Assembly: GCF_001421435.1 (NCBI RefSeq)
Contig: NZ_LMKA01000064.1
Coordinates: 345 to 46,225, forward strand
Source: Chryseobacterium sp. Leaf201
Lineage (GTDB): Bacteria > Bacteroidota > Bacteroidia > Flavobacteriales > Weeksellaceae
DNA length: 45,881 nucleotides
Reading direction: 5' to 3'
The stretch's first letter is position 1; every line of letters begins with the position of its first letter. A program made the translations under genes and the position numbers. Below the pieces are notes generated by a model, which was not told the DNA's origin, did no database searches, and saw only the letters and a list, made by a program, of their open reading frames with translations. Positions 7,887-16,010 of this stretch are shown one piece after another.

Positions 7887-9383
7887 ATGAAAAGAAATGT
7901 GTTTTACCTACTCATGCTGTTCTCAGTTTTTACAGCATGCAACAGAGATGATCTTCAAAGCAGTGCAGACTCCATTGAAGTAGTGCAGAAAGATCCCCTA
8001 ACTGCAAGAGAGATCAATGAAAAAATCAATGAAACCATCAAAACCAAAGGACGGTTTTCATGGAATGCCTCATCTGATCATTTTGTGTGGAGTGCCATTT
8101 TCCAGGGAAATAAAGTGGCTTCCATCGGTTTCGGATCTTCTTTCGACAGAAGCCTGAGCCCGGACAGTGATGCGGTTGAACAGGAAATTTTAGACCTGAT
8201 TAAAAAATATGAAGGAAAAACCGACCGTGTTCTGCTGTCTTCAGATCCGTATCTGAATCAGATTGATGTGGCCATCGAAAAACAGGAGACTATTATTGCC
8301 CTTCGCAAAATGAAAAATATCCGGTATTTGGAACCTGCAGATTACCGTTATTTTGAAAATGAAAAGAAATTCGGCGGAGCAGCAAAATCCGGCAGTTCAT
8401 CATCGGGATGCGGATTGGAATCAACAGCTTTGAATGCGGCTGATTATACTACCGTAACCCCGAATGCAAAAGCACCGTGGTCTTTTTCAAAACACAATAT
8501 CATAAGTGCTTGGAGCTATAGCAGCGGTGCAGGAGTAACCATCGGCGTTATCGACAGCGGGATTTCCCCAGAACAGACTTTATTGGGAAGCAGCTTCAAT
8601 AACGGGCTTTCATCCGGAAGGACAATTACCAAAAATGGCGTTTATGTAGATTCGGCATGGCCGTGGAGCAGCGGGTATGACGGGCCGAATGACCAGTGCG
8701 GGCACGGAACAAGCATGGCTTCTGCAGCAGCAGCTCCGAGAAACAGCCTGGGTCAGCCGGTGGGTGTGGCATACAATGCAAGTTTGGTAACCTACAGAGC
8801 GGCTTCAAATGTAGTACTGGATGGCTACCATGAACAGAACGGGGTGAAAACCGCTTTTACGGAACTGGGGAATAATACCAAAGTGAAAATAATCTCCATG
8901 TCTATGGGGCACATTTTCTCAGTCGGAAAAATTGAAGACGGTGTAAAATATGCCTATTCTAAAGGAAAGCTGATTTTTTGCGCAGGCGGGACTTCTACAA
9001 GCTTCACTAATTTTGCCGGCGTGATTTTCCCTGCCTGGATGTCCGAAGCCCAGGCAGTAACCGGAGTGAAAGAAAATACATCCAACCAGAAATGTGATGT
9101 CTGCCATTCGGGATCTGAAATTGATTTTACGTATCAGATGGAACGAGCGTCCGGAAACAGCATCCCGGTACTGAGCTATTATAACGGACAGACCGATTAT
9201 GTCGGTGGTTCTTCTGTAGCTACCGCTTCCACGGCCGGAATTGCAGCTTTGGTCTGGTCTAAAAACCCATCATGGACACGCGATCAGGTGTTGAATAAAA
9301 TGAGACAGGCCTCAACGTATTATCCCAATCCGAATTCAGATTACGGCTACGGAAATATCAATGTCCTGCAGGCTGTTCAATAA
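7887..9383 (+). CDS. S8 (subtilisin-like) serine protease lipoprotein
   Basis: A 498-residue secreted subtilase. The signal peptide ends in a lipobox with Cys18 (FTAC); acidic residues DD at +3/+4 after the Cys resemble the surface-export signal of flavobacterial lipoproteins. Residues about 30-165 look like an N-terminal prodomain. The catalytic triad is Asp223 (GVIDSGIS), His273 (CGHGTSMAS) and Ser443 (GGSSVATAS). Where most subtilases have the oxyanion-hole Asn in AAGN, this one reads FCAGGTST, with Gly at about 368. A CxxC pair (KCDVC) lies near 403-406. No type IX sorting domain is visible at the C-terminus. It should act at the cell surface on proteins or peptides. Confidence 0.88.
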   Translation: MKRNVFYLLMLFSVFTACNRDDLQSSADSIEVVQKDPLTAREINEKINETIKTKGRFSWNASSDHFVWSAIFQGNKVASIGFGSSFDRSLSPDSDAVEQEILDLIKKYEGKTDRVLLSSDPYLNQIDVAIEKQETIIALRKMKNIRYLEPADYRYFENEKKFGGAAKSGSSSSGCGLESTALNAADYTTVTPNAKAPWSFSKHNIISAWSYSSGAGVTIGVIDSGISPEQTLLGSSFNNGLSSGRTITKNGVYVDSAWPWSSGYDGPNDQCGHGTSMASAAAAPRNSLGQPVGVAYNASLVTYRAASNVVLDGYHEQNGVKTAFTELGNNTKVKIISMSMGHIFSVGKIEDGVKYAYSKGKLIFCAGGTSTSFTNFAGVIFPAWMSEAQAVTGVKENTSNQKCDVCHSGSEIDFTYQMERASGNSIPVLSYYNGQTDYVGGSSVATASTAGIAALVWSKNPSWTRDQVLNKMRQASTYYPNPNSDYGYGNINVLQAVQ

Positions 9384-9417
9384 AATGTAACTTAAATAAA
9401 AGGCGAAACGATAACTT

Positions 9418-10588
9418 CTAATCTCCCAGCTGATAATCCAGGGGAAGCATATTTTCAATTTTATTTTTTGTAAAATCCCCTTCAGTCAGCAGCAGATCCG
9501 GATTGGAAATACTTCCGTCTTGTGATACCTCGAAAGTTTCACCTTCAGGATGCAGGAATGACGATATAACAGCCAGGTTTTTACTTTTTATGAATTCTTT
9601 CCCTTTCAGTTCGTAATTATATTTTTTATAATTTACCTGAAGTATATCTTTAAAGCTGAAAAGAACACCGTCGCTGTTTCTTTTAACATAATCAGAATCC
9701 GGAATCATGGTCTTTATAATGGCCAGCGCAAACGGGTTCTGGTTATTTTTTCTCCGGGAAATATCAAGCAGATGCGAAGGAATGTCAAGCGTTTTGGTGA
9801 GCTTTGCAGCGTCCGTGAAATCTTTTAAAGTTTTTAATTCTTCCTCAGTAGGGTATTTCGGATTGGGAACCCTTATGACATGGTTGACAATAAACTGGTC
9901 GGCAGAAACCGTATTGCCGTGTATGCTTCTGAAAAAATGAAGCAGGCTTCCCTCATAGGCATTCATCCTGTTCATCCTTGTTTTAGGATTGTTTTTTTAC
10001 CTCTTTAAAAAGGCTGGTCCCGGAACAGTTGACTATCTTCGAATCAAAATCAGCAGAGAAATTCACCAGGTTGTATTCTATTTCATAGCCCAGGTTTTTA
10101 TTTTCAATCAGTAATGTTTTAGGAGCCTTTACCTTCAGTGTTTTATTCTTTTTATCATACGAGAATTTTAATGTTCTCTGATTTTTAATTCTTACATGCT
10201 CACGGTCCTGCCCGATAAACTTGTCCAGGAAATAACTGATGTAGTTTCTGTATGCTTCTTCCGTATAAGGAACAATGGTGACTTCTTCAATATCATTGCT
10301 TTTAAGCAGTACCACTTTTAATGTTTTGCCTGCAACTTCAGAAACAGGCTTCGTGAAACTTTCATATTCCTCTTTCCGGAAAACAATATTCCCTGAATTT
10401 TTTGCAGCCAGCGGTAAAGTAAAACTTCCGTCTTCTTTCGAAACGGTTCCGGTTCTGGTACCGTCAATATAGATATTTACATTACTGATTTTCAGTCCGG
10501 CATCATTGACTACGGTTCCCATGACTACCTGAGCCAATGAAAGATACAGCGGAAATAAAATTAAGAAAAGGAATATTGCTTTTTTCAT
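9418..10588 (-). pseudogene. Carboxypeptidase-regulatory-like domain protein, frameshifted
   Basis: Two minus-strand ORFs, 9983-10588 and 9418-9975, look like halves of one protein. The first has a signal peptide, then a CarboxypepD_reg-like beta-sandwich (VVMGTVVNDAGLKISNVNIY) and ends FKEVKKQS at a stop. The second starts MNRMNAYEGSLLHFFRSIHG, internal in similar flavobacterial proteins. An A7 run (T7 at 9992-9998) lies just before the first stop; one A fewer gives an open frame reading through as VKNNPKTRMNRMNAY, about 389 residues in total. So either a recent one-base insertion inactivated the gene or the assembly has a homopolymer error. The start is the ATG at 10588 (MKKAIFLFLI), not the earlier ATG. 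The function is unknown; the family is envelope-located. Confidence 0.75.
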
Positions 10589-10711
10589 GGTCAACAATAT
10601 TACTAAATTTTTAGTGATAAAAACAAGTGGTTTCAAATGAAAATTTGGTAAGCCATAGGAACAGCCTTCCGTTTTTTTTAATTTCCAAATTCTTCCGCAG
10701 TCCCGGTTTTA

Positions 10712-11539
10712 CTAACTGATCCTTACGCTTGTCATGCTCAGCGAACCGCCGATCAGTTCATCATTGAACAGAGCGAGATTTTCAGACTTATCTTTCAGTC
10801 CTAAAGAATAAATTAAAGGCAAATAATGGTCAGGGCTTGGGACAGCGTACTGCAGGGAGGTTCCCTGTTTATGGTAATCGATTATATTTTGGAAGTTCCC
10901 GTCCAGAAGCCAGCTGTTGGTCTTTTCCCGGGCTTCAATGGCCCAGTCCCATCCGGCACCGACGGTATTGAGATTTCTCCAGTCGATCAGCCGGAGATTA
11001 TGGATAATATTTCCGCTCCCGATAATCAAAATTCCTTTTTCACGGAGCTTATGCAGCTTTTTTGCCAGGTCAAAATGATACTGTGGAGGCTTCGTATAAT
11101 CAATGCTCATCTGGATAACAGGGATATCGGCTTCAGGATACATATGCCTGATCACCGACCATGCACCGTGGTCCAGTCCCCAGTGATGATCTTCCTCAAC
11201 CAAAACGGGCGATAAAAGGCCGGCCGTTTCCTTTGCCAGTTCAGGGCTTCCGGGCGCAGGATATTCAACATCAAACAGAGCCTGCGGAAAACCTCCGAAA
11301 TCATGAATTGTTTTCGGCATATCCATCGCGGTTACCTTAGTCCCGTCCGTAAACCAGTGTGCAGAAATACATAAAATGGCATTCGGCTTCGGTATTTCAT
11401 CCGCTGCTTTCCTGAATCCCTGTACAAACTGGTTTTCTTCAATGGCATTCATCGGGGAACCGTGCCCTAAAAATAAGACAGGCATTTTTCCGGTATTCGT
11501 AAAATTATTGCTGAGGTTCTGTAAATCGCTGAGGTTCAT
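10712..11539 (-). CDS. ygiD: Class III extradiol dioxygenase, YgiD/DODA type
   Basis: The 275-residue protein matches the YgiD family, whose E. coli member opens the ring of L-DOPA at the 4,5 position. Candidate metal ligands and catalytic residues are His26 (LGHGSPMNA), His61 (SAHWFT), His124 (LDHGAW), His180 (GSGNIIHNL) and His238 (PSPDHYLP). It is cytoplasmic. The physiological substrate in this organism is unknown. An alternative start at the Met in GKMPVLFLGHG (residue 19) would give a product closer to the shorter members. A terminator of yceI lies just upstream, so it needs its own promoter. Confidence 0.88.
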   Translation of the reverse strand: MNLSDLQNLSNNFTNTGKMPVLFLGHGSPMNAIEENQFVQGFRKAADEIPKPNAILCISAHWFTDGTKVTAMDMPKTIHDFGGFPQALFDVEYPAPGSPELAKETAGLLSPVLVEEDHHWGLDHGAWSVIRHMYPEADIPVIQMSIDYTKPPQYHFDLAKKLHKLREKGILIIGSGNIIHNLRLIDWRNLNTVGAGWDWAIEAREKTNSWLLDGNFQNIIDYHKQGTSLQYAVPSPDHYLPLIYSLGLKDKSENLALFNDELIGGSLSMTSVRIS

Positions 11540-11584
11540 AATCCAATGAGATGAATAAAGTTAGTATATTCAATAAATAAAAAA

Positions 11585-11620
11585 ACTCAGTAATTTAGCG
11601 GGTAAATTACTGAGTCCTGG
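11585..11620 (-). terminator. Intrinsic terminator after yceI
   Basis: A 13-bp perfect stem (ACTCAGTAATTTA and complement, 11585-11597 and 11603-11615) with a GC loop, followed on the minus strand by a T-rich tract. Confidence 0.9.
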
Positions 11621-11636
11621 AAATTATAATAATTTA

Positions 11637-12149
11637 CTATGCTTGTTTTACAAACTGCAGCTCTCCGGCAATTTTTACCTCTTCGCTTACCATGACACCG
11701 CCTGCTTCCAGAGCAGCATTCCAGTTCAGTCCGAAATCTTTCCTGTTGATTTTCCCTTCAAAAGAGAAGCCTGCTTTTGTATTTCCCCACGGATCTACAT
11801 TGATACCGCCGAATTCCACATCCAGAACCACAGGTTTTGTAACGCCGTTAAGGGTAAGGTTTCCGGTTACTTCGTTGTTTAATGCAGAAGATTCAAAAGT
11901 AATCGTAGGGTTTGCTTCAGCATTGAAGAATTCCGCAGATTTCAGGTGGTTGTCCCGGTCTGTGTTATTTGTAGAGATAGAATTGGTCTGAATCGTAGCA
12001 GTTGTTTTTGCGTTGGCGAAAGTGTCGTCGTCAGCATCAATTTCTGCTGTAAAGTCGGTGAAGTTTCCTTTGATATTGGAAATCATCATGTGTTTTACTT
12101 TGAAAGTAATTTCACTGTGCACTAAGTCTAAGGTCCATTTTGTAGCCAT
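11637..12149 (-). CDS. YceI family protein
   Basis: A 170-residue YceI-like lipocalin-fold protein. It shows the family pattern WTLDLVHSEITFKVKHMMIS at the N-terminus, GNFTDFTAEI, LKSAEFFNAEANPTITF and the C-terminal FEGKINRKDFGLNWN. These bind isoprenoid-type lipids where studied. Unlike E. coli YceI, no signal peptide is present from the ATG at 12149, so it should be cytoplasmic. The longer reading from 12212 is not used because the -7 element at 12181-12188 lies inside it. Confidence 0.9.
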   Translation of the reverse strand: MATKWTLDLVHSEITFKVKHMMISNIKGNFTDFTAEIDADDDTFANAKTTATIQTNSISTNNTDRDNHLKSAEFFNAEANPTITFESSALNNEVTGNLTLNGVTKPVVLDVEFGGINVDPWGNTKAGFSFEGKINRKDFGLNWNAALEAGGVMVSEEVKIAGELQFVKQA

Positions 12150-12180
12150 TGTATTATATTTTTTATTGTTATGTATGATG

Positions 12181-12188
12181 CAAATGTA
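12181..12188 (-). promoter_or_regulatory. -7 promoter element TACATTTG of yceI
   Basis: An exact TAnnTTTG match on the minus strand, 31 bases before the ATG at 12149; a TTTG lies 16 bases further upstream and may be the -33 element. Confidence 0.65.
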
Positions 12189-12290
12189 GAACAACAGACC
12201 TATACAAATCATTGATATAGGATAAGAAAAAAGTTCCTGCCTTAATTTAACTTTAAATTAACCTTAGCCTTGTTATTTGATAAGGAAGAA

Positions 12291-12325
12291 CCCATTACCC
12301 ATTACCGATTACTCATTACTTATTT
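12291..12325. repeat. Heptad array, unit CCCATTA
   Basis: Five successive 7-base units, CCCATTA, CCCATTA, CCGATTA, CTCATTA, CTTATTT, in exact register. Same unit family as the arrays around 28904-28945 and 29323-29343. It ends one base before the 94-bp repeat. Confidence 0.85.
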
Positions 12326-12326
12326 C

Positions 12327-12420
12327 TTAGAAGCTGTTTCCAGCTATCCACTCATACTCCTCACGCCCAAGCTTGCCCGATGCCTGTTGCGGGGTAACCG
12401 TTGCTATCTGGGCTAGGGTT
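12327..12420 (+). repeat. 94-bp dispersed repeat, copy A
   Basis: Begins TTAGAAGCTGTT and ends GGCTAGGGTT, with the invariant core GCGGGGTAACCGTTGCTATC. A second copy lies at 38436-38528 in the same orientation; by eye about four fifths of positions agree with one gap. It is GC-richer than its surroundings and non-coding as far as I can tell. Confidence 0.85.
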
Positions 12421-12582
12421 GGTGCCATTATTTTAGATATTTGGTATTTAATTCAAACCATACAACAACATTCATCAGCTAAAATTATCATCATGAATGT
12501 AAGAAATAAATACCACAGTTCATGGCCCTGGATTTTACCAATCTTTTATTTTAACACTTATTAACGGTTGATTTTTATTTCT

Positions 12583-12590
12583 TATTTTTG
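12583..12590 (+). promoter_or_regulatory. -7 promoter element TATTTTTG
   Basis: TAnnTTTG match 19 bases before the ATG at 12610; it makes an upstream ATG at 12568 an unlikely start. Confidence 0.65.
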
Positions 12591-12609
12591 GTGCATTCAA
12601 TTTTATACA

Positions 12610-14751
12610 ATGAAATTACATACGTTTTCTTTAATGATGCTGGTTTTGGGCGGTTCAGCAATGGCACAGACCCAGAAATTTACGATGGCGGAAGCTGTTA
12701 ACGGCTTGAGAAGCAACCTTGCCGTGAAAAATATCTCACAGTTTTCATGGTCTGATGACGGAAAATCATATATTCAGGCAGTAAAAGGCGGATACCTTAT
12801 TACCAGTTTAAAAACGAATAAACAGGATACCCTGGTATCTCTGTCCCAGTTAAATAAAAACCTGGCAGACAATAAATTCAAAGCAGTTCCGCAGATTAAA
12901 TTTACCGGGAATTCCAAAGGCTACTTCAGTGCCAATGGCCAGATGATGTGGGTAGAAAAATCCGGAAACGACTGGAAGGTAAAAAATTCCGTTGCTATGG
13001 ACAAAGAAGCTGCCAATATGAAAGTCTTCAGTGATGGCCAGACGTTTGCCTTTACGGTAAAAAACAATCTGTTTGTCAGTAAAAACGGAAAAACAATCGC
13101 GGTAACCAAAGATACTGATGAAAATATACTGAACGGTGCTTCCAATGTCCACAGAAATGAGTTCGGAATTGATACGGGTATTTTTCCTGCTCCCAATTCT
13201 GAAAGTGTAGCCTTCTACAGGATGGATCAGACAATGGTAGCCGATTATCCGATCATCGATTGGTCCGTAACCCCGGCCGTGAATCACAACATCAAATATC
13301 CGATGGCAGGGCAGACCTCTCATCAGGTTACCTTAGGCGTTTTCAACATTAAAACACAGTCGACAGCATTTTTAAATATCGAAGGTGAAAAAGACCAGTA
13401 TTTAACGGCGGTAACCTGGAGCCCGGATTCAAAATATATTTTTGTAGGCGTTCTGAACAGAGGCCAGAACCATCTGAAAATGAACCAGTATGATGCCGTG
13501 ACGGGAAATCTGGTGAAAACATTATTTGAAGAGACAAGCGAGAAATATGTCGAGCCTCAGCATCCGTTGACGTTCTTCCCGAATTCAAACACAGATTTCA
13601 TCTGGCAGAGTCAGAGAACCGGTTACAATCACCTGTTCCATTACAGCCTGGAAAAAGGCCTGGTTGCCCAGATCACGAAAGGGGATTGGCTCGTATCCGA
13701 TATTTTAGGCTTTAATGAAAAGAAAAAGGAAATTTATTTCACTTCCACAAAAGAAACCCCGTTAGAAAAACATCTGTACAGGATCAACTGGGCAAACTTT
13801 AAAATGCAGCGTCTGGATAATGCAGCAGGGATGCACACCGGCGTTTTAAGCAGTGACGGTAATTATCTCTATGATATCTACAGCAACGAGAATATGCCAA
13901 GGGTCGTCAATATCATCAATACCAATACCTTAAAGACCAGCAATCTTCTTACCGCTGAAAATCCGCTGAAAAACTACCAGAGGCCCGAAATTAAAAATGT
14001 AAATCTGAAGGCAGACGACGGTACCCTTTTATACGGAAAAATCATTCTTCCGACGAACTTTGATCCGAATAAAAAGTATCCTGTCATTGTTTATTTATAC
14101 AACGGACCTCATCTGCAGTTGGTTACCAATACGTTTCCGGCTTCAGGAAACCTTTGGTATGAATATATGGCGCAGAAAGGATACATCATTTTCACGATGG
14201 ACGGAAGAGGCTCTTCCAACCGCGGACTGAAATTTGAGCAGGCGGTATTCAGAAACCTGGGAACTGCAGAAATGAGCGACCAGATGAAAGGGGTGGACTA
14301 TTTAAAATCCCTTCCGTATGTTGATGCAGAAAGAATGGGAATCCACGGATGGAGCTTCGGAGGATTTATGACCACCAGCTTTATGCTTCGTCATCCTGAA
14401 GTGTTTAAAGTAGGGGTTGCCGGAGGTCCTGTAATCGACTGGAGCATGTACGAAATCATGTACGGCGAAAGATATATGGATACGCCGCAGGAAAATCCGC
14501 AGGGATATGCTGCATCAAACCTTTTAAGCAAAGTTCAGAACCTGAAAGGAAAACTGCTGATGATCCATGGGGCGCAGGATGATGTGGTGGTCTGGCAGCA
14601 TTCGGTTAAATTTATCAAATCGGCTGTTGACAACGGCGTTCAGCTGGATTATTTCGTATATCCTGGGCATCCGCATAATGTAACCGGGAAAGACAGGGTA
14701 CATTTAATGCAGAAAGTAACAGATTATTTTGATCAGTACCTGAAGAAATAA
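12610..14751 (+). CDS. S9B-type (DPP IV-like) prolyl peptidase, secreted
   Basis: The 713-residue protein from the ATG at 12610 has a signal peptide (MKLHTFSLMMLVLGGSAMAQ), a DPP IV N-terminal beta-propeller over roughly residues 80-470, and an alpha/beta-hydrolase domain. The catalytic triad is Ser582 (HGWSFGGF), Asp657 (HGAQDDVV) and His689 (GHPHNV). Members cleave after proline, removing di- or tripeptides from peptide N-termini; it resembles the prolyl tripeptidyl peptidases of Bacteroidota. It probably works in the periplasm on imported peptides. An acyltransferase gene follows after 15 bases without a terminator. The start was chosen by the promoter at 12583. Confidence 0.93.
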   Translation: MKLHTFSLMMLVLGGSAMAQTQKFTMAEAVNGLRSNLAVKNISQFSWSDDGKSYIQAVKGGYLITSLKTNKQDTLVSLSQLNKNLADNKFKAVPQIKFTGNSKGYFSANGQMMWVEKSGNDWKVKNSVAMDKEAANMKVFSDGQTFAFTVKNNLFVSKNGKTIAVTKDTDENILNGASNVHRNEFGIDTGIFPAPNSESVAFYRMDQTMVADYPIIDWSVTPAVNHNIKYPMAGQTSHQVTLGVFNIKTQSTAFLNIEGEKDQYLTAVTWSPDSKYIFVGVLNRGQNHLKMNQYDAVTGNLVKTLFEETSEKYVEPQHPLTFFPNSNTDFIWQSQRTGYNHLFHYSLEKGLVAQITKGDWLVSDILGFNEKKKEIYFTSTKETPLEKHLYRINWANFKMQRLDNAAGMHTGVLSSDGNYLYDIYSNENMPRVVNIINTNTLKTSNLLTAENPLKNYQRPEIKNVNLKADDGTLLYGKIILPTNFDPNKKYPVIVYLYNGPHLQLVTNTFPASGNLWYEYMAQKGYIIFTMDGRGSSNRGLKFEQAVFRNLGTAEMSDQMKGVDYLKSLPYVDAERMGIHGWSFGGFMTTSFMLRHPEVFKVGVAGGPVIDWSMYEIMYGERYMDTPQENPQGYAASNLLSKVQNLKGKLLMIHGAQDDVVVWQHSVKFIKSAVDNGVQLDYFVYPGHPHNVTGKDRVHLMQKVTDYFDQYLKK

Positions 14752-14766
14752 TCCTGACCATACAGA

Positions 14767-15834
14767 ATGAACTTTATAAAAACAGAGAGGGTACACTTTC
14801 ATACATTTGATTCGCTGAGGTTCCTCTCTTTTTTACTGGTTTTCTTACGCCATTCCCCCGTTCCTGAAGACAGTATCTTGTACTTTTTCGCTAAGGAAGG
14901 CGGGATTGGCGTTTCTTTTTTCTTCGTCTTAAGCGGTTTCCTGATTACCTATATCCTGATTCTGGAAAAAATGAATAATCAGGGGAAAGTTTCGCTGAAG
15001 AAGTTTTTTAAAAGGAGGGTTTTGAGGATCTGGCCGCTGTATTACGCAATGGTCCTGTTTGCCATGTGTACGCCTTTCATACTTAATTATCTGAATCTTC
15101 CTTATTCGGATAAAGGATATCAGCCGAACTGGTTCCTTACGTTTACTTTTCTTGAAAACTATATGGTAATGTTCGCGCAGCAGCTTTCGAATGTATCTCC
15201 ACTGATGGTAATCTGGTCCCTGTGTATCGAAGAGCATTTTTATATTTTCTGGGGACTGGCATTCTATTTCCTCTCATTGAAAAATATTCCTAAGCTGCTC
15301 CTCGGGTGTATCATATTCTCCTTTTTAATGCAGGTTATTTATGAACATTACCGCATCAGTACCTTAGACCTGTTTACGAACATCCATTACTTCGCTTTCG
15401 GAGCCATCCCTGCTTACCTGTTTGTTTTCAAAAAGAAGATTATTGAAAAACTGGAAGGGATTTCTGCCGTTTACAAATACGCATATGCTTTTATGGTGGT
15501 TGCCGTTATTTTAACGGTTGCCAATACCGATATCATCCCTGATGCGAAAATCAGTTCACTCCTTTTCAGTATCCTGTTTTCGGGGTTGATCCTTTTTACC
15601 CTGGGTGAGAAAAATGTATTCAGGATTCCGGACACCAGCATAACGGGAAGGCTCGGGAAATATACCTACGGACTCTATCTGTTCCATACCATCTGCATCA
15701 GTCTTTTTGTTAAAGTCGGGAGCATATTGGGAATAGGTTGGATAGCGGTCATTGCATTGTCCTTTGCTTCATCGGTTATATTTTCAGTACTGTCCTATCA
15801 TCTTTTCGAAAAACACTTTTTAAAACTAAAATAA
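14767..15834 (+). CDS. Acyltransferase family 3 (OafA/YrhL-type) membrane protein
   Basis: A 355-residue integral membrane protein with about ten hydrophobic helices. Family motifs are visible: the N-terminal FDSLRFLSFLLVFLRHSP with the conserved Arg/His, the RRVLRIWPLYY motif near residue 84, and SLCIEEHFYIFWG near 150. Members move acyl groups (often acetyl or succinyl) onto carbohydrate parts of lipopolysaccharide, peptidoglycan or exopolysaccharide. The acceptor cannot be told from sequence and no polysaccharide gene is adjacent. It lies 15 bases after the S9B peptidase and is probably cotranscribed. Confidence 0.9.
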   Translation: MNFIKTERVHFHTFDSLRFLSFLLVFLRHSPVPEDSILYFFAKEGGIGVSFFFVLSGFLITYILILEKMNNQGKVSLKKFFKRRVLRIWPLYYAMVLFAMCTPFILNYLNLPYSDKGYQPNWFLTFTFLENYMVMFAQQLSNVSPLMVIWSLCIEEHFYIFWGLAFYFLSLKNIPKLLLGCIIFSFLMQVIYEHYRISTLDLFTNIHYFAFGAIPAYLFVFKKKIIEKLEGISAVYKYAYAFMVVAVILTVANTDIIPDAKISSLLFSILFSGLILFTLGEKNVFRIPDTSITGRLGKYTYGLYLFHTICISLFVKVGSILGIGWIAVIALSFASSVIFSVLSYHLFEKHFLKLK

Positions 15835-15983
15835 TCCGGATCAGTTTTCATTACATTCTAAGCTTTTTACTGAATTCAATTTAGACAGTTTTTTATAATT
15901 ATTAATCTTTCTTCATTAAATTCTGAGTCGTTTCAATCCTGTCGATCTTATCATTCATCAATGCTTTTTGCATTGGATTGCTG

Positions 15984-15991
15984 TAATTTTG
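15984..15991 (+). promoter_or_regulatory. -7 promoter element TAATTTTG
   Basis: TAnnTTTG match 19 bases before the ATG of the LLM oxidoreductase at 16011. Confidence 0.65.
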
Positions 15992-16010
15992 TATTCATAA
16001 AATCAACAAT

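Larger units (their letters stand above)
12189..12582. other. Intergenic island between yceI and S9B peptidase
   Basis: This gap between divergent genes has no supportable coding sequence. It holds a period-7 array at 12291-12325, immediately followed by a 94-bp dispersed repeat at 12327-12420. The remaining sequence up to the promoter at 12583 is AT-rich and I see nothing else in it. Confidence 0.6.

Noticed and set aside
7887..9383. S8 protease as a type IX secretion cargo
   Set aside because: No C-terminal sorting domain is visible; the lipobox explains its export.
12373..12564. 63-codon plus-strand ORF covering part of the 94-bp repeat
   Set aside because: The matching frame in copy B has a different sequence and no common start; composition does not look coding.
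12568..12609. ATG at 12568 as start of the S9B peptidase
   Set aside because: It would place the promoter element inside the gene and spoil the signal peptide; the ATG at 12610 gives a normal one.
12850..13323. Long minus-strand ORF inside the S9B peptidase
   Set aside because: It is a shadow of a gene with intact catalytic triad and shows no domain-like pattern.
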